This document shows, piece after piece, positions 41,859-49,971 of a stretch of DNA of 64,000 nucleotides (positions are counted from its first letter, which is position 1; each line of letters begins with the position of its first letter). Below the pieces are notes generated by a model, which did not search any database, was not told the DNA's origin, and worked only from the letters and a program-made list of their open reading frames with translations. Source of the DNA: QHXQ01 sp036389395 (GTDB lineage Bacteria; Acidobacteriota; Blastocatellia; Pyrinomonadales; Pyrinomonadaceae); the NCBI GenBank assembly GCA_036389395.1, contig DASVPY010000020.1:20303-84302 (forward strand), given 5' to 3'. The translations under genes were made by a program, and so were the position numbers.

Positions 41859-41913
41859 CTTCAAGCTTTTATCTTCTAGCTTTTAACTTCTGGCTTCTGA
41901 CTCCTAGCTTCTG
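41801..41913. repeat. Heptad hairpin element, CAGAAGC/CTTCTGG family
   Basis: Left arm 41801-41832 (CAGAAGC, CAGGAGT, CAGAAGC, CAGAAGC) lies inside the end of the GT4 gene. Right arm 41874-41913 (TTCTAGC, TTTTAAC, TTCTGGC, TTCTGAC, TCCTAGC) lies just before the asparagine synthase start. Confidence 0.88.
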
Positions 41914-41926
41914 TCTTCATGCCTTT

Positions 41927-43942
41927 ATGTGCGGTATCGCGGGACTGATCGGGATTGAGCCGGAAGCGCGCGTGGGCGCGATGCTGGGGCGCATCGCGCA
42001 CCGCGGGCACGACGGCGAGGGCGTGTGGGCGTCCGCGCCGTTGGACGCGGCGGGGCGGCGCGTCTGCCTGGGTCACCGGCGGCTGGCGATCATCGCCACG
42101 TCCGAAGCGGGCCGGCAGCCGATGGCTTACGCCGACGGCCGCTTCAGCGTCACCTTCAACGGCGAGGTTTACAACTACCGCGAGCTGCGCCGCGACCTCG
42201 CAGCGCGCGGGCACGCGCTGCGCACGGAGACGGACACGGAAGTCCTGCTCGCCGCCTACGCCGAGTGGGGCGTGGACTGCCTCGCGCGCCTCAACGGCAT
42301 CTTCGCCTTCGCCCTCTGGGACGCGCACGCGCGCACGCTCGTCCTCGCGCGCGACCGCCTCGGCGTCAAGCCGCTCTACTACGCCACGCCGAACAACGGA
42401 ACAAGCAGCACGAACGGCACAAGCGGCACAGGCGACGAGAACGACGCGGACGGCGCTGTCGGCGCGAACGTCGCGCGCGGGCACGCGCCGACGCTCGTCT
42501 TCGCTTCGGAGATCAAAGCGATCTTAGCGAGCGGTCTTGTCGGCCGCGAGTTGAACGTCGAAGCACTCCACCAGTACCTCACGTTCCTGTGGACACCCGA
42601 TCCGCACACGGTCTTTAGCGGCGTCTGGAAGCTGCCGCCCGCGCACGTCCTCACGTGGCGCGACGGCGTGACCGAGGTGCGGCCGTGGTGGGACGTTTCG
42701 TTCGACGAGATCGAAGAGGGTCAGAGCGAGGCGTGTTGGCGCGAGCGCGTGCTCGAGACGCTCGACCGCGTCGTGCGCCTGGAGATGGTCGCGGACGTGC
42801 CGCTCGGCTCGTTCCTGTCGGGCGGCGTGGACTCTTCGACCATCGTCGCGCTGATGAACCGGCACAGCTCGGGCCGCCGCGTCTCGACCTACACCATCGG
42901 CATCGCGGCGGAAGACCTGCGCTACGACATCATCCCCGACGACGCGCGCTGGGCGCGGCAGGTCGGCCGCCTGCTTGCGACCGACTACCACGAGATCACG
43001 CTCAAGCCGGACGTAGTCGAACTGCTGCCGCGGCTCGTCTACCACATGGACGAACCCGTGGCCGACCCGGCCATCATCACGAGCTACCTGGTCGCGCGCG
43101 CGGCGCGCGCGACTCTGACCGTGCTGCTCTCCGGCGTCGGCGGCGACGAGGTCTTCGCCGGCTACCCGCGGCAACTGGCGATGAAGCTCGCGGGCGTGCT
43201 CGACCCCGTGCCCGCACTCTTGCGCCGCCCCTTCATGCGCGCGGTCGCCGCCACCTTGCCCGGCGGTCTGCCCGGTCGCTTCACCGCGCCGCTCCGCAAC
43301 GCCAAGAAGTTCGCCGCGAGCGCCGCGCACGCCTTCGAGGATCGTTACCTCGGCTTCGGCACGTACTTCAACGCCGAGATGAAGCGGCGACTCTACACGG
43401 ACGACCTGCGCGCCGCTACGCAAGCGTTCGATCCTTACGCCGAGCACCGCCGCCACTTCGCGCGCGTCCGCCACGCCGCGCCCTTAAACCGCCTGCTCTA
43501 CGTCGATCTCAAGACCTTCCTGCCGTGTCTTAATCTGGCGTACACGGACAAGACCTCGATGGCGGCGACGCTCGAAGTGCGCGTGCCGTTCCTCAATCAC
43601 GAACTGGTGGAACTGGCCGCGCGTATGCCGCCGGAGTTGAAGCTGCGCGGGCTGAAGCGCAAGTACATTTTGAAGCGCGCCGCCGAATCTTTGCTGCCGC
43701 GCGAAGTCGTGTGGCGCAAGAAGGCGGGCTTCGGCGCGCCGGTGCGTTCGTGGCTGCGCGGCGCGCTGCGCCCGCTGGTGGACGAGTTGTTGTCCGCAGA
43801 GACGGTCAGGCGGCGCGGGCTGTTCCGCCCGGCGGAGGTGCAGCGCATCATTGACGCAAACCTGTCAGGGCGCGAGGACTACAACCTGCAAGTCTTCCAA
43901 CTGCTCACGCTCGAACTCTGGCAGCGGACGTTCATGGATTGA
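41927..43942 (+). CDS. Asparagine synthase (glutamine-hydrolysing) family amidotransferase, copy 1
   Basis: The protein has 671 residues. It starts MCGIAGLIG, so the nucleophile Cys2 of the class II glutamine amidotransferase domain is exposed after Met removal. NGEVYNYRELR and HRRLAII belong to the same domain. The synthetase domain has the ATP loop FLSGGVDSSTIVALM, VGGDEVFAGYPRQ and PFLNHELVELA. An Asn/Ser/Thr/Gly-rich insertion of about 30 residues (nt 42394-42480, NNGTSSTNGTS...) interrupts the loop after LGVKPLYYA. In glycan clusters this family usually amidates or modifies a sugar or lipid-linked intermediate rather than making free asparagine, which is an inference from context. Confidence 0.9.
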   Translation: MCGIAGLIGIEPEARVGAMLGRIAHRGHDGEGVWASAPLDAAGRRVCLGHRRLAIIATSEAGRQPMAYADGRFSVTFNGEVYNYRELRRDLAARGHALRTETDTEVLLAAYAEWGVDCLARLNGIFAFALWDAHARTLVLARDRLGVKPLYYATPNNGTSSTNGTSGTGDENDADGAVGANVARGHAPTLVFASEIKAILASGLVGRELNVEALHQYLTFLWTPDPHTVFSGVWKLPPAHVLTWRDGVTEVRPWWDVSFDEIEEGQSEACWRERVLETLDRVVRLEMVADVPLGSFLSGGVDSSTIVALMNRHSSGRRVSTYTIGIAAEDLRYDIIPDDARWARQVGRLLATDYHEITLKPDVVELLPRLVYHMDEPVADPAIITSYLVARAARATLTVLLSGVGGDEVFAGYPRQLAMKLAGVLDPVPALLRRPFMRAVAATLPGGLPGRFTAPLRNAKKFAASAAHAFEDRYLGFGTYFNAEMKRRLYTDDLRAATQAFDPYAEHRRHFARVRHAAPLNRLLYVDLKTFLPCLNLAYTDKTSMAATLEVRVPFLNHELVELAARMPPELKLRGLKRKYILKRAAESLLPREVVWRKKAGFGAPVRSWLRGALRPLVDELLSAETVRRRGLFRPAEVQRIIDANLSGREDYNLQVFQLLTLELWQRTFMD

Positions 43943-43973
43943 CCGGCGGTTGAGTTTAGTGAATGGCCAGTCT

Positions 43974-44035
43974 CACACAGAGGGCACAGAGAAAACCACA
44001 GAGGACACAGTAAGAAAACTCTGTGCCCTCTGTGT
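43974..44035. repeat. Hairpin repeat, CACAGAGGG/CCCTCTGTG family
   Basis: Left arm 43974-43991 (CACACAGAGGGCACAGAG) with a further CACAGAGGACACAG copy at 43996-44010; right arm 44019-44035. It separates the asparagine synthase from the DUF1028 gene. Confidence 0.88.
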
Positions 44036-44100
44036 TAATCCGGCCGCGCGCTAAGCTCAACGCGAGCTTTCACCTGTTACACGCTGAAGGGAGACGGAGG

Positions 44101-45114
44101 ATGAAAAGAGTCGTGTGGGGCACGCTGGCGCTCGTCGTGTTGGCGGCGCTCTTATGTCCGCGTCATGGCGGCGCGCAGACCGCGCGGCCGCAAGTCCCGC
44201 CGCGCCCCGTCCACACCTTCTCCATCGTGGCGCGCGACGCGCAGACGGGCGAGCTGGGCGTGGCCGTGCAGTCGCACTGGTTCTCGGTCGGCGCGACCGT
44301 GCCTTGGGCCGAGGCCGGCGTCGGCGCGGTCGCCACGCAGTCGTTCGTCGATCCCGCTTACGGCCGACTCGGCTTAGAGTTGATGCGCGCGGGCCGGAGC
44401 GCGCCCGACGCCTTGAAGGCGCTCGTCGCGGGCGACGAGGGGCGCGACGTGCGGCAGGTGGCGATGATTGACGCGGCGGGGCGCGTCGCCGCGCACACCG
44501 GCGCGAAGTGCATCGCAGCGGCCGGGCACACCGTCGGCGACAGCTTCTCGGCGCAAGCCAACCTGATGGCGAGCGACGCGGTCTGGCCCGCGATGGCGCG
44601 CGCGTTCAGCGAGACGAAAGGCGACTTAGCGGAGCGCATGTTGGCCGCGCTCGACGCCGCGCAGGCGGCGGGCGGCGACATACGCGGCCGCCAGTCCGCC
44701 GCGCTCATCGTCGTGACGGGCAAGCCCACCGGCAAGCCGTGGCTCGACCGCCTCTTCGACCTGCGCGTGGATGACAACCCGGAGCCGTTGAAAGAGCTGC
44801 GCCGGCTCGTCACCCTGCAACGCGCCTACAACCACATGAACGCGGGCGACCTCGCCACCGAGCGCAAAGACAACGAAGGCGCGCTCCGCGAATACGGCGC
44901 GGCCGAACGCCTCGTCCCCGACAACGCCGAGATGGTCTACTGGCACGCCGTCGCCCTCGTCAACATGAACCGCACGGACGAGTCCTTGCCCCTCTTCCGT
45001 CGCGCCTTCACCATTGATCCTAATTGGCGCACACTAACGCCCCGCCTCGTCAAGTCGGGTCTCTTGCCGGATGATTCCAAACTGATTGAGCGCATCGTCG
45101 CCGTCGGCAAGTAG
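44101..45114 (+). CDS. DUF1028 family protein with signal peptide and TPR-like C-terminus
   Basis: The protein has 337 residues from ATG 44101 with GGAGACGGAGG just upstream; an open frame extending to 44023 lies in a repeat. The signal peptide is VVWGTLALVVLAALLCPRHGGAQ. The DUF1028 domain (about 38-240) has HTFSIVARDAQTGELGVAVQ, WAEAGVGAVATQS and GDSFSAQANLM, a fold related to Ntn-hydrolases with uncertain substrate. A C-terminal ~90 residues (ALREYGAAERLVPDNAEMVYWHAVALVNMNR) is TPR-like, a common companion. It is exported but its role is unknown. Confidence 0.87.
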   Translation: MKRVVWGTLALVVLAALLCPRHGGAQTARPQVPPRPVHTFSIVARDAQTGELGVAVQSHWFSVGATVPWAEAGVGAVATQSFVDPAYGRLGLELMRAGRSAPDALKALVAGDEGRDVRQVAMIDAAGRVAAHTGAKCIAAAGHTVGDSFSAQANLMASDAVWPAMARAFSETKGDLAERMLAALDAAQAAGGDIRGRQSAALIVVTGKPTGKPWLDRLFDLRVDDNPEPLKELRRLVTLQRAYNHMNAGDLATERKDNEGALREYGAAERLVPDNAEMVYWHAVALVNMNRTDESLPLFRRAFTIDPNWRTLTPRLVKSGLLPDDSKLIERIVAVGK

Positions 45115-45118
45115 AAAA

Positions 45119-45184
45119 TTAACCACGAAGACGCGAAGACACGAAGCAAGAGGTTGCTTCGTGTCTTCGCGTCTTCGTGGTTAA
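45119..45184. repeat. Hairpin repeat, CGAAGACG/CGTCTTCG family, perfect 31-bp arms
   Basis: Arms 45119-45149 and 45154-45184 are perfect reverse complements over 31 bp with a 4-nt loop (GAGG). Units are 8 nt (CGAAGACG, CGAAGACA, CGAAGCAA). It sits between convergent genes and contains the stop codon of the minus-strand gene at 45181-45183. Confidence 0.97.
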
Positions 45185-45570
45185 AATCTTACCCTGCGAC
45201 TCACACCCGCCCTGCTCGCCGCCCGCACGCTCCGCTTGCTCCGCCCGATGGCGGCGTTGATCAACCGCACCGGCTCATCCTGCACCTTGAGATGACCCGC
45301 CAGCGAGAGCCTATACAGCCTGACCGCGGCGGCGTGCGCGCCCGTGTGCAGGTAAGCCAACTCGACCGCCGTCAGCAACGCCTCTCTGGTCTGATTAATG
45401 CCAACCAAGCCGCTATCAATCGCGTGCCGCCAACTATCGAACAGCCGCGCCAGCACGTCCGCCGCGTCCGGGTCGCCGCTCAAGATCGAGCTAATAGCCG
45501 CCGCCAACTCGTCGCGGTCGAACAGCGGCGCAGCCCCGTCGTCCCGGCAATCGTCCACCTCGCGCATCAT
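45181..45570 (-). CDS. Hypothetical protein divergent from an XRE regulator
   Basis: The protein has 129 residues from ATG 45570 (an alternative TTG at 45663 would give 160 but would overlap the operator-like sites). The sequence is mostly helical: DELAAAISSILSGDPDAADV, LARLFDSWRHAIDS, ALLTAVELAYLHTGAHAAAVRLYRLSL, with a basic C-terminus (RSKRSVRAASRAGVSRRVRF). I do not recognise the family. A TATAAAT stretch lies just upstream of the ATG. It lies head-to-head with a small XRE regulator, an arrangement often seen for a regulated partner gene, so the two may form a functional pair. Its base composition is below the window average. Confidence 0.6.
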   Translation of the reverse strand: MMREVDDCRDDGAAPLFDRDELAAAISSILSGDPDAADVLARLFDSWRHAIDSGLVGINQTREALLTAVELAYLHTGAHAAAVRLYRLSLAGHLKVQDEPVRLINAAIGRSKRSVRAASRAGVSRRVRF

Positions 45571-45641
45571 AACCTCGCCGACATTTATAGAGGCACGAGC
45601 AAGCCTCGCGCCCTCATCGAATAATTCAACGTCGACTATAC

Positions 45642-45669
45642 TGCATAAGTGCAACCCTTGCAATAGTGC
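45642..45669. promoter_or_regulatory. Two GCA-N4-TGC dyads between divergent genes (candidate XRE operators)
   Basis: TGCATAAGTGCA (45642-45653) and TGCAATAGTGC (45659-45669) each contain GCA-N4-TGC and lie 17 bp apart, roughly 1.6 helical turns. This spacing and placement between divergent genes fits operator pairs of Cro/XRE regulators; the identity is inference. Confidence 0.4.
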
Positions 45670-45708
45670 CAGCTACTGCGGATATGGTGGTCGTGTTATA
45701 AGCAGCGC

Positions 45709-45963
45709 ATGATCGAGGTCAGGCTCAGGCAAGTTCTTGAGGCCCACGGGCGTACTCGTTACTGGCTGGAAAAAGAAACGGGAGTCCACTACAACACGCT
45801 GGCAAGAATCGAACAGGCGGGGCACACAAACCGCATCGAACTCCGCGTGCTCGACAAGATTTGCCGCGCGCTCGAATGCCAGCCCGGCGACCTGCTAGTC
45901 TTTGTTGACGAAGAAAAAAGCGCCTCGCCTCGCGCACAGAAGGGAACTCGAAAAGGGAAGTAA
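45709..45963 (+). CDS. XRE-family helix-turn-helix transcriptional regulator
   Basis: The protein has 84 residues, ATG 45709. The HTH is plain: RTRYWLEKETGVHYNTLARIEQ (helices 2-3 of a Cro/C1-type fold) followed by LRVLDKICRALECQPGDLLVF. The closest family members are the small stand-alone regulators of the YozG/plasmid-antitoxin type, which often have this length. It reads away from the neighbouring minus-strand gene and probably controls it through the dyads at 45642-45669. The Lys/Arg-rich tail (RAQKGTRKGK) may bind DNA. 45964-46146 downstream holds only a possible -10 box (TATACT, 46084-46089). Confidence 0.88.
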   Translation: MIEVRLRQVLEAHGRTRYWLEKETGVHYNTLARIEQAGHTNRIELRVLDKICRALECQPGDLLVFVDEEKSASPRAQKGTRKGK

Positions 45964-46146
45964 GTCCCACAACCCAACCGCAAAACATTCTCACACGCCC
46001 GCCCTCAGTTGCGCCTCGCTCTCCCACACATCCTTGCGCGCCGCACAAGCACACGCCGCTGCGAATCTGGACGCGGCAGGGCATATACTTGCGCGGCGAC
46101 TTTGGGGAAGCAAATCTTGGGCGGCCGGTGGGCGGGGAGACGTGCG

Positions 46147-46722
46147 ATGAGTTGGAAGGTGTGGCTCTGGTGTGGCGCGTTGGTGTTGTGCTGGGGGTGT
46201 CAGCGCGGGCGACAGCCGGCGGGGAATGCGGACGGCGCGGGGGAGCCGGGCGGGGCGGAGAAGGCGACGATCAGGTTGACGAGCGAGGCGTTCCAGGAGG
46301 GCGGGCTGATCCCCGTGGAGTACACGTGCGCGGGCGCGAACGTGTCGCCGCCGCTGGCGTGGTCGGACGTGCCGGCGGAGGCGAAGGCGCTGGCGCTCGT
46401 CGTGGACGACCCGGACGCGCCGCGCGGGACGTGGGTGCATTGGGTGGTCTACGATCTGCCGGCGTCGGCGCGTGGGTTGCCGGCGCGCGTGCCCGCCGAG
46501 GCGGCGCTCGCGGGCGGCGGGCGGCAGGGGCGCAACGACTTCGGGCAGACGGCTTACGGCGGCCCGTGCCCGCCCGGCGGCACGCACCGCTACTACTTCA
46601 AGCTCTACGCCCTCAACGCCGCACTCAACCTCCCGCCCGGCGCGACCAAGCAGGAACTGCTCAAAGCCATGTACGGCCACATCCTCGACCAAGGGCAGTT
46701 GATGGGCCGGTTCAGGAAGTGA
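46147..46722 (+). CDS. YbhB/YbcL-type phosphatidylethanolamine-binding-like lipoprotein
   Basis: The protein has 191 residues from ATG 46147; an upstream open frame is not credible because it lacks a signal. MSWKVWLWCGALVLCWGCQRG gives a short hydrophobic helix ending in Cys, so it is probably a lipoprotein. The PEBP fold is evident: SPPLAWSDVPAEAKALALVV, DDPDAPRGTWVHWVVYDLP (anion-binding Asp-Pro-Asp-Ala-Pro and the His) and GGPCPPGGTHRYYFKLYALN. This family binds phosphate-containing ligands; bacterial members have no established enzyme role. Confidence 0.93.
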   Translation: MSWKVWLWCGALVLCWGCQRGRQPAGNADGAGEPGGAEKATIRLTSEAFQEGGLIPVEYTCAGANVSPPLAWSDVPAEAKALALVVDDPDAPRGTWVHWVVYDLPASARGLPARVPAEAALAGGGRQGRNDFGQTAYGGPCPPGGTHRYYFKLYALNAALNLPPGATKQELLKAMYGHILDQGQLMGRFRK

Positions 46723-46867
46723 GAAGAAGACAGGAGTCAGCAGGCAGGAGTCAGGAGCCAGAAGTTAGAGACCAGCCGCCGAAGGCCGAGCGCAGACGGG
46801 CGGCGGCGGGAGGAAGACAGGCCGGCTCTTCCTTCTGGCTCCTGGCTTCTGACTCCTGACTTCTTCT
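46723..46867. repeat. Heptad hairpin element, CAGGAGT/CTCCTGG family
   Basis: Left arm 46723-46767 (CAGGAGT, CAGCAGG, CAGGAGT, CAGGAGC, CAGAAGT) pairs with right arm 46831-46867 (CTTCTGGCTCCTGGCTTCTG, then ACTCCTGACTTC). A second palindromic stretch around 46774-46826 (GGCCGGC-type) fills the loop. Confidence 0.85.
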
Positions 46868-46952
46868 CTAATTCCCCGCCCGCTTGTCGCGCGCGCGGGG
46901 CGCGTGGTAGGTTCTCAGCTTTCGCGCGGCGGGTCGGCGCGCGCTATTCTCG

Positions 46953-47915
46953 ATGACTAAAGAGGACATACTCGTCACCGGCGGCGCGGGCTTCATCGGG
47001 TCGCACCTGGTCGAGCGGCTGTTGGCCGAGGGGCGCTGGCGCGTCACCGTCGTGGACGACTTCAACGACTTCTACGCGCCCGCGCTCAAGCGCGCCAACG
47101 TCGCCCCGCACTTGGGCCGCGCCGACTTCGAGTTAGTCGAGGCCGACATACGCGACCGCGCAGCCCTCGAACGTGTCTTCGCCGCGCGGCCGTTCCCCGT
47201 CGTCGTCCACCTGGCGGCGCGCGCGGGCGTGCGGCCGAGTCTGACCGAGCCGCTGCTCTACGCCGAGACGAACATCAACGGCACGCTCCACCTGTTGGAG
47301 CTGGCGCGCGCGCACGGCACGCGCCGGTTCGTCTTCGGCTCGTCTTCGTCCGTCTACGGCGCGAACGCCAAAGTGCCCTTCGGCGAAGACGACCCCGTGC
47401 GCCACCCCATCTCCCCTTACGCGGCGACCAAGGCGGCGGGCGAGCTGCTCTGCCACACCTACGCGCACCTGCACGGGCTGCGCTCGGTCGCGCTCCGCTT
47501 CTTCACCGTCTACGGCGCGCGCCAGCGCCCCGATCTGGCCATCCACAAGTTCGCCCGACTCATACGCGCGGGCCGGCCCATCCCCGTCTTCGGCGACGGC
47601 ACGACGCGGCGCGACTACACTTATATTGACGACATCATCGCGGGCGTGCGCGCCGCGATTGCCTACGACGCCACCCCGTTCGAGGCCATCAACCTCGGCG
47701 AGTCGCGCACGGTGACGCTGAACGAACTGATCGCGCTGCTCGAAGCCGAACTCGGCCGAAGGGCCGTCGTCGAGCGCCACCCCTTGCAGCCCGGCGACGT
47801 GCCCCAGACCTACGCCGACATCAACAAGGCCCGCCGCCTGCTCGGCTACGACCCACAGACCCCGATTGAGGAAGGACTCAAACGCTTCGTCGCCTGGTTC
47901 AAGGAGCAGGGATGA
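46953..47915 (+). CDS. NAD-dependent nucleotide-sugar epimerase, UDP-glucuronate 4-epimerase type
   Basis: The protein has 320 residues. ILVTGGAGFIGSHLVERLL is the NAD loop, VFGSSSSVYGA and SPYAATKAAGELL the catalytic Ser and YxxxK. The downstream RFFTVYGARQRPDLAIHKF and ALEAGRPIPVFGDGTTRRDY-like stretches are the signature of the CapI/LpsL group that epimerises UDP-glucuronate to UDP-galacturonate. It complements the UDP-sugar dehydrogenase that would make the uronic acid. The functional assignment is from family signature; substrate is inferred. Confidence 0.92.
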   Translation: MTKEDILVTGGAGFIGSHLVERLLAEGRWRVTVVDDFNDFYAPALKRANVAPHLGRADFELVEADIRDRAALERVFAARPFPVVVHLAARAGVRPSLTEPLLYAETNINGTLHLLELARAHGTRRFVFGSSSSVYGANAKVPFGEDDPVRHPISPYAATKAAGELLCHTYAHLHGLRSVALRFFTVYGARQRPDLAIHKFARLIRAGRPIPVFGDGTTRRDYTYIDDIIAGVRAAIAYDATPFEAINLGESRTVTLNELIALLEAELGRRAVVERHPLQPGDVPQTYADINKARRLLGYDPQTPIEEGLKRFVAWFKEQG

Positions 47916-48046
47916 GGGAAGAGGAATGAACAGGAGCCAGAAGCCGGAAGTCAGAAGCCAGAAGAAGGAGCGGCGCAGGCGCTCACCCGCCTTCTGGCTT
48001 CTGGCTTCTGACTCCTAACTTCTTCATCCCTCATCCCTCATCCCTC
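47910..48046. repeat. Composite nested heptad hairpin (GGATGAG outside, CAGAAGC inside)
   Basis: Left arm 47910-47965 runs GGGATGAGGGAAGAGGAATG and then CAGGAGC, CAGAAGC, CGGAAGT, CAGAAGC. Right arm 47991-48046 mirrors the same order: CTTCTGG units first, then CATCCCT units. Two different heptad families are therefore nested symmetrically in one 56-nt-arm hairpin. The left arm includes the epimerase stop region. Confidence 0.9.
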
Positions 48047-48054
48047 AGCCCTCT

Positions 48055-49086
48055 ATGAAAGACCGTCTCGTGCAATATCTGGCGTGCCCGGTGTGCGGGG
48101 GCGACGTGGCGCTGGCGTGCGTCGCGGCGGCGGCGGAGCGGCGCGGCTGGCGCGAGGTGTTGACGGGCGAGCTGGCGTGCGCGGCGTGCGCGCGGCGCTA
48201 CGCCGTCACGCGCGGCGTGCCGCGCTTCGTCTCCGCGCAGGCCATCACGCCGGAGAAGGCCGCGACCGCCGCCGGCTTCGGCTGGCAGTGGCAGCACTTC
48301 ACGCAGCACGACGAACGCTACGCCGCGCAGTTGCGCGCCTGGCTCGCGCCCGTCGAGCCGGAGTTCTTTCATGGTAAGGTCGTGCTCGAAGGCGGCTGCG
48401 GCAAGGGGCGGCACACGCGGCTCGCCGCCGAGTGGGGCGCGCGCGACGTGGTCGGCATCGAGCTGAGCGCGGCGGTCGAGACCGCCTACAGTGCGACGCG
48501 CGACATCGAGCGCGCGCACGTCGTCCAGGCCGACATCTACCAACTGCCGGTCAAGCGCGCGTTCGACTACGCGTTCTCGGTCGGCGTGCTGCATCATCTG
48601 CCCGACCCGCGCGCAGGTTTCCGCGCGCTAGCGGCCAAGGTGCGACCGGGCGGACACCTCTCGGCGTGGGTCTACGGCGCGGAGAACAACGGCTGGATCG
48701 TGCGGCTCGTCTCGCCCGTGCGCGAGCGCGTCACGTCGCGCATCAGCCCGCGCGCGTTGCTGCATTTGTCGAAGCTACCCGCGGCCGTCATGTACGCCGC
48801 GACCAAACTCGTCTACGGCCCCGTGGGGCGCACGGAGTTCGGCCGCCGCGCCATCGTGCCGCGCCTGTTCTACGGCGACTACTTGGCGGCCATCGCCCCG
48901 TTCGGCTGGCGCGAGCAGCACACCATCGTCTTCGATCACCTGGTCGCGCCCGTCGCCTTCTACATCTCGCGCGCCGAGTTCGCCGACTGGTGGCGCGAGC
49001 TTGACGCCGAAGGCGTGACCATCGGCTGGCACAACCGCAACTCCTGGCGCGGCTTCGGGCGGATGAAAGAGAGGGATGAGGGATGA
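48055..49086 (+). CDS. Class I methyltransferase with N-terminal Trm112-like zinc ribbon
   Basis: The protein has 343 residues. The N-terminus LVQYLACPVCGGDVA...ELACAACARRYAVTRGVPRFV is a Trm112-like zinc-binding module (two CxxC pairs) often fused to methyltransferases. The SAM domain is VVLEGGCGKGRHTRLAAEWG, VVGIELSAAVETA, FDYAFSVGVLHHLPDPRAGF and VRPGGHLSAWVYG. The substrate is unknown; the location beside sugar epimerase and a second methyltransferase suggests glycan or small-lipid methylation. The C-terminus runs directly into a heptad repeat (RMKERDEG). Confidence 0.87.
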   Translation: MKDRLVQYLACPVCGGDVALACVAAAAERRGWREVLTGELACAACARRYAVTRGVPRFVSAQAITPEKAATAAGFGWQWQHFTQHDERYAAQLRAWLAPVEPEFFHGKVVLEGGCGKGRHTRLAAEWGARDVVGIELSAAVETAYSATRDIERAHVVQADIYQLPVKRAFDYAFSVGVLHHLPDPRAGFRALAAKVRPGGHLSAWVYGAENNGWIVRLVSPVRERVTSRISPRALLHLSKLPAAVMYAATKLVYGPVGRTEFGRRAIVPRLFYGDYLAAIAPFGWREQHTIVFDHLVAPVAFYISRAEFADWWRELDAEGVTIGWHNRNSWRGFGRMKERDEG

Positions 49087-49195
49087 GGGATGAGGGATGA
49101 ATCGGAAGGAAGGATTGCTTCATCGCGTCATTGAGTGATTGAGCCGACGACGTGATGAAGCAACTCTTCATCCCTCATCCCTCATCCCTCATCCC
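49073..49195. repeat. Heptad hairpin element, GGATGAG/CATCCCT family, perfect 29-bp arms with inner hairpin
   Basis: Arms 49073-49101 and 49167-49195 are perfect reverse complements made of four GGATGAG units. An inner hairpin TTGCTTCATC (49115-49124) / GATGAAGCAA (49154-49163) lies in the loop. The left arm encodes the last residues of the preceding methyltransferase. Confidence 0.95.
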
Positions 49196-49201
49196 TTCTT
49201 C

Positions 49202-49951
49202 ATGCAGGAACACACCTACGCGATCATGTACGAGGTGGAGGGCGCGCACTGGTGGTTCGCGGGCCGGCGGCGCATCCTCGAATCGTTCCTCGACCGGCTC
49301 GCGCCGACGCTGCCGGCGGCGCGGGCGGGCGCGCGCGCGCGCGTCCTCGACGTGGGCTGCGGCACGGGCGCGAACCTTGAGATGCTCGCGCGCTACGGCG
49401 ACGCAGAGGGCGTGGACTTGTCGCCCGCCGCGCTCGCCTTCTGCCGCGCGCGCGGGCTGACGCAGGTGACGGAGGGCGCGGCCGAGGCGCTGCCCTACAG
49501 TGATGAGACATTCGATCTCGTGACCGCGCTCGACGTGGTCGAGCACCTGGACGACGACGTGGCGGGCCTCAGCGAGATGCGGCGCGTGCTGAAACCCGGC
49601 GGCTGCGCGCTGCTGTTCGTGCCGGCGTTTCAGTGGCTCTGGGGCGTGCAGGACGACGTGAGCAACCACCGGCGGCGCTACACGCGCACAGAGTTGTGCC
49701 GCGCCGTCACGGCGGCGGGCCTCAGCGTAGAGCGCGCGACTTACGCCAACGTGACGTTCCTCGCGCCGATCCTCTTCGGGCGCTGGCTCATGCGCGCGAC
49801 CGGCGCGCGGCCCGCGTCGGAGAACAACCTGAACGTCGCGGCGCTGAACGGCCTGCTGGGGCGCGTGCTCGGCGCGGAGCGCCACTGGCTGCGCCGCGCG
49901 AACCTCCCCGTCGGCGTCTCCGCCATCTGCGTCGCGCGCCGCGCGGACTGA
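49202..49951 (+). CDS. Class I SAM-dependent methyltransferase
   Basis: The protein has 249 residues from ATG 49202, immediately after the heptad hairpin; the longer frame upstream is repeat-encoded. MYEVEGAHWWFAGRRRIL is followed by RVLDVGCGTGANLEMLARYG, VDLSPAALAFCRARG, FDLVTALDVVEHLDDD and LKPGGCALLFVPAFQWLWG. The fold matches the ubiquinone/sterol-type group (Methyltransf_11), but those labels do not fix a substrate. Next on the strand comes the CHAT-TPR gene 21 bases away. Confidence 0.87.
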   Translation: MQEHTYAIMYEVEGAHWWFAGRRRILESFLDRLAPTLPAARAGARARVLDVGCGTGANLEMLARYGDAEGVDLSPAALAFCRARGLTQVTEGAAEALPYSDETFDLVTALDVVEHLDDDVAGLSEMRRVLKPGGCALLFVPAFQWLWGVQDDVSNHRRRYTRTELCRAVTAAGLSVERATYANVTFLAPILFGRWLMRATGARPASENNLNVAALNGLLGRVLGAERHWLRRANLPVGVSAICVARRAD

Positions 49952-49971
49952 AGGCAACGGCGCGCAAGGCT

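Noticed and set aside
48000..49200. Tandem short repeats that could be a CRISPR array
   Set aside because: Units are 7 nt with no unique spacers and pair as hairpins; no cas gene is present in the window.
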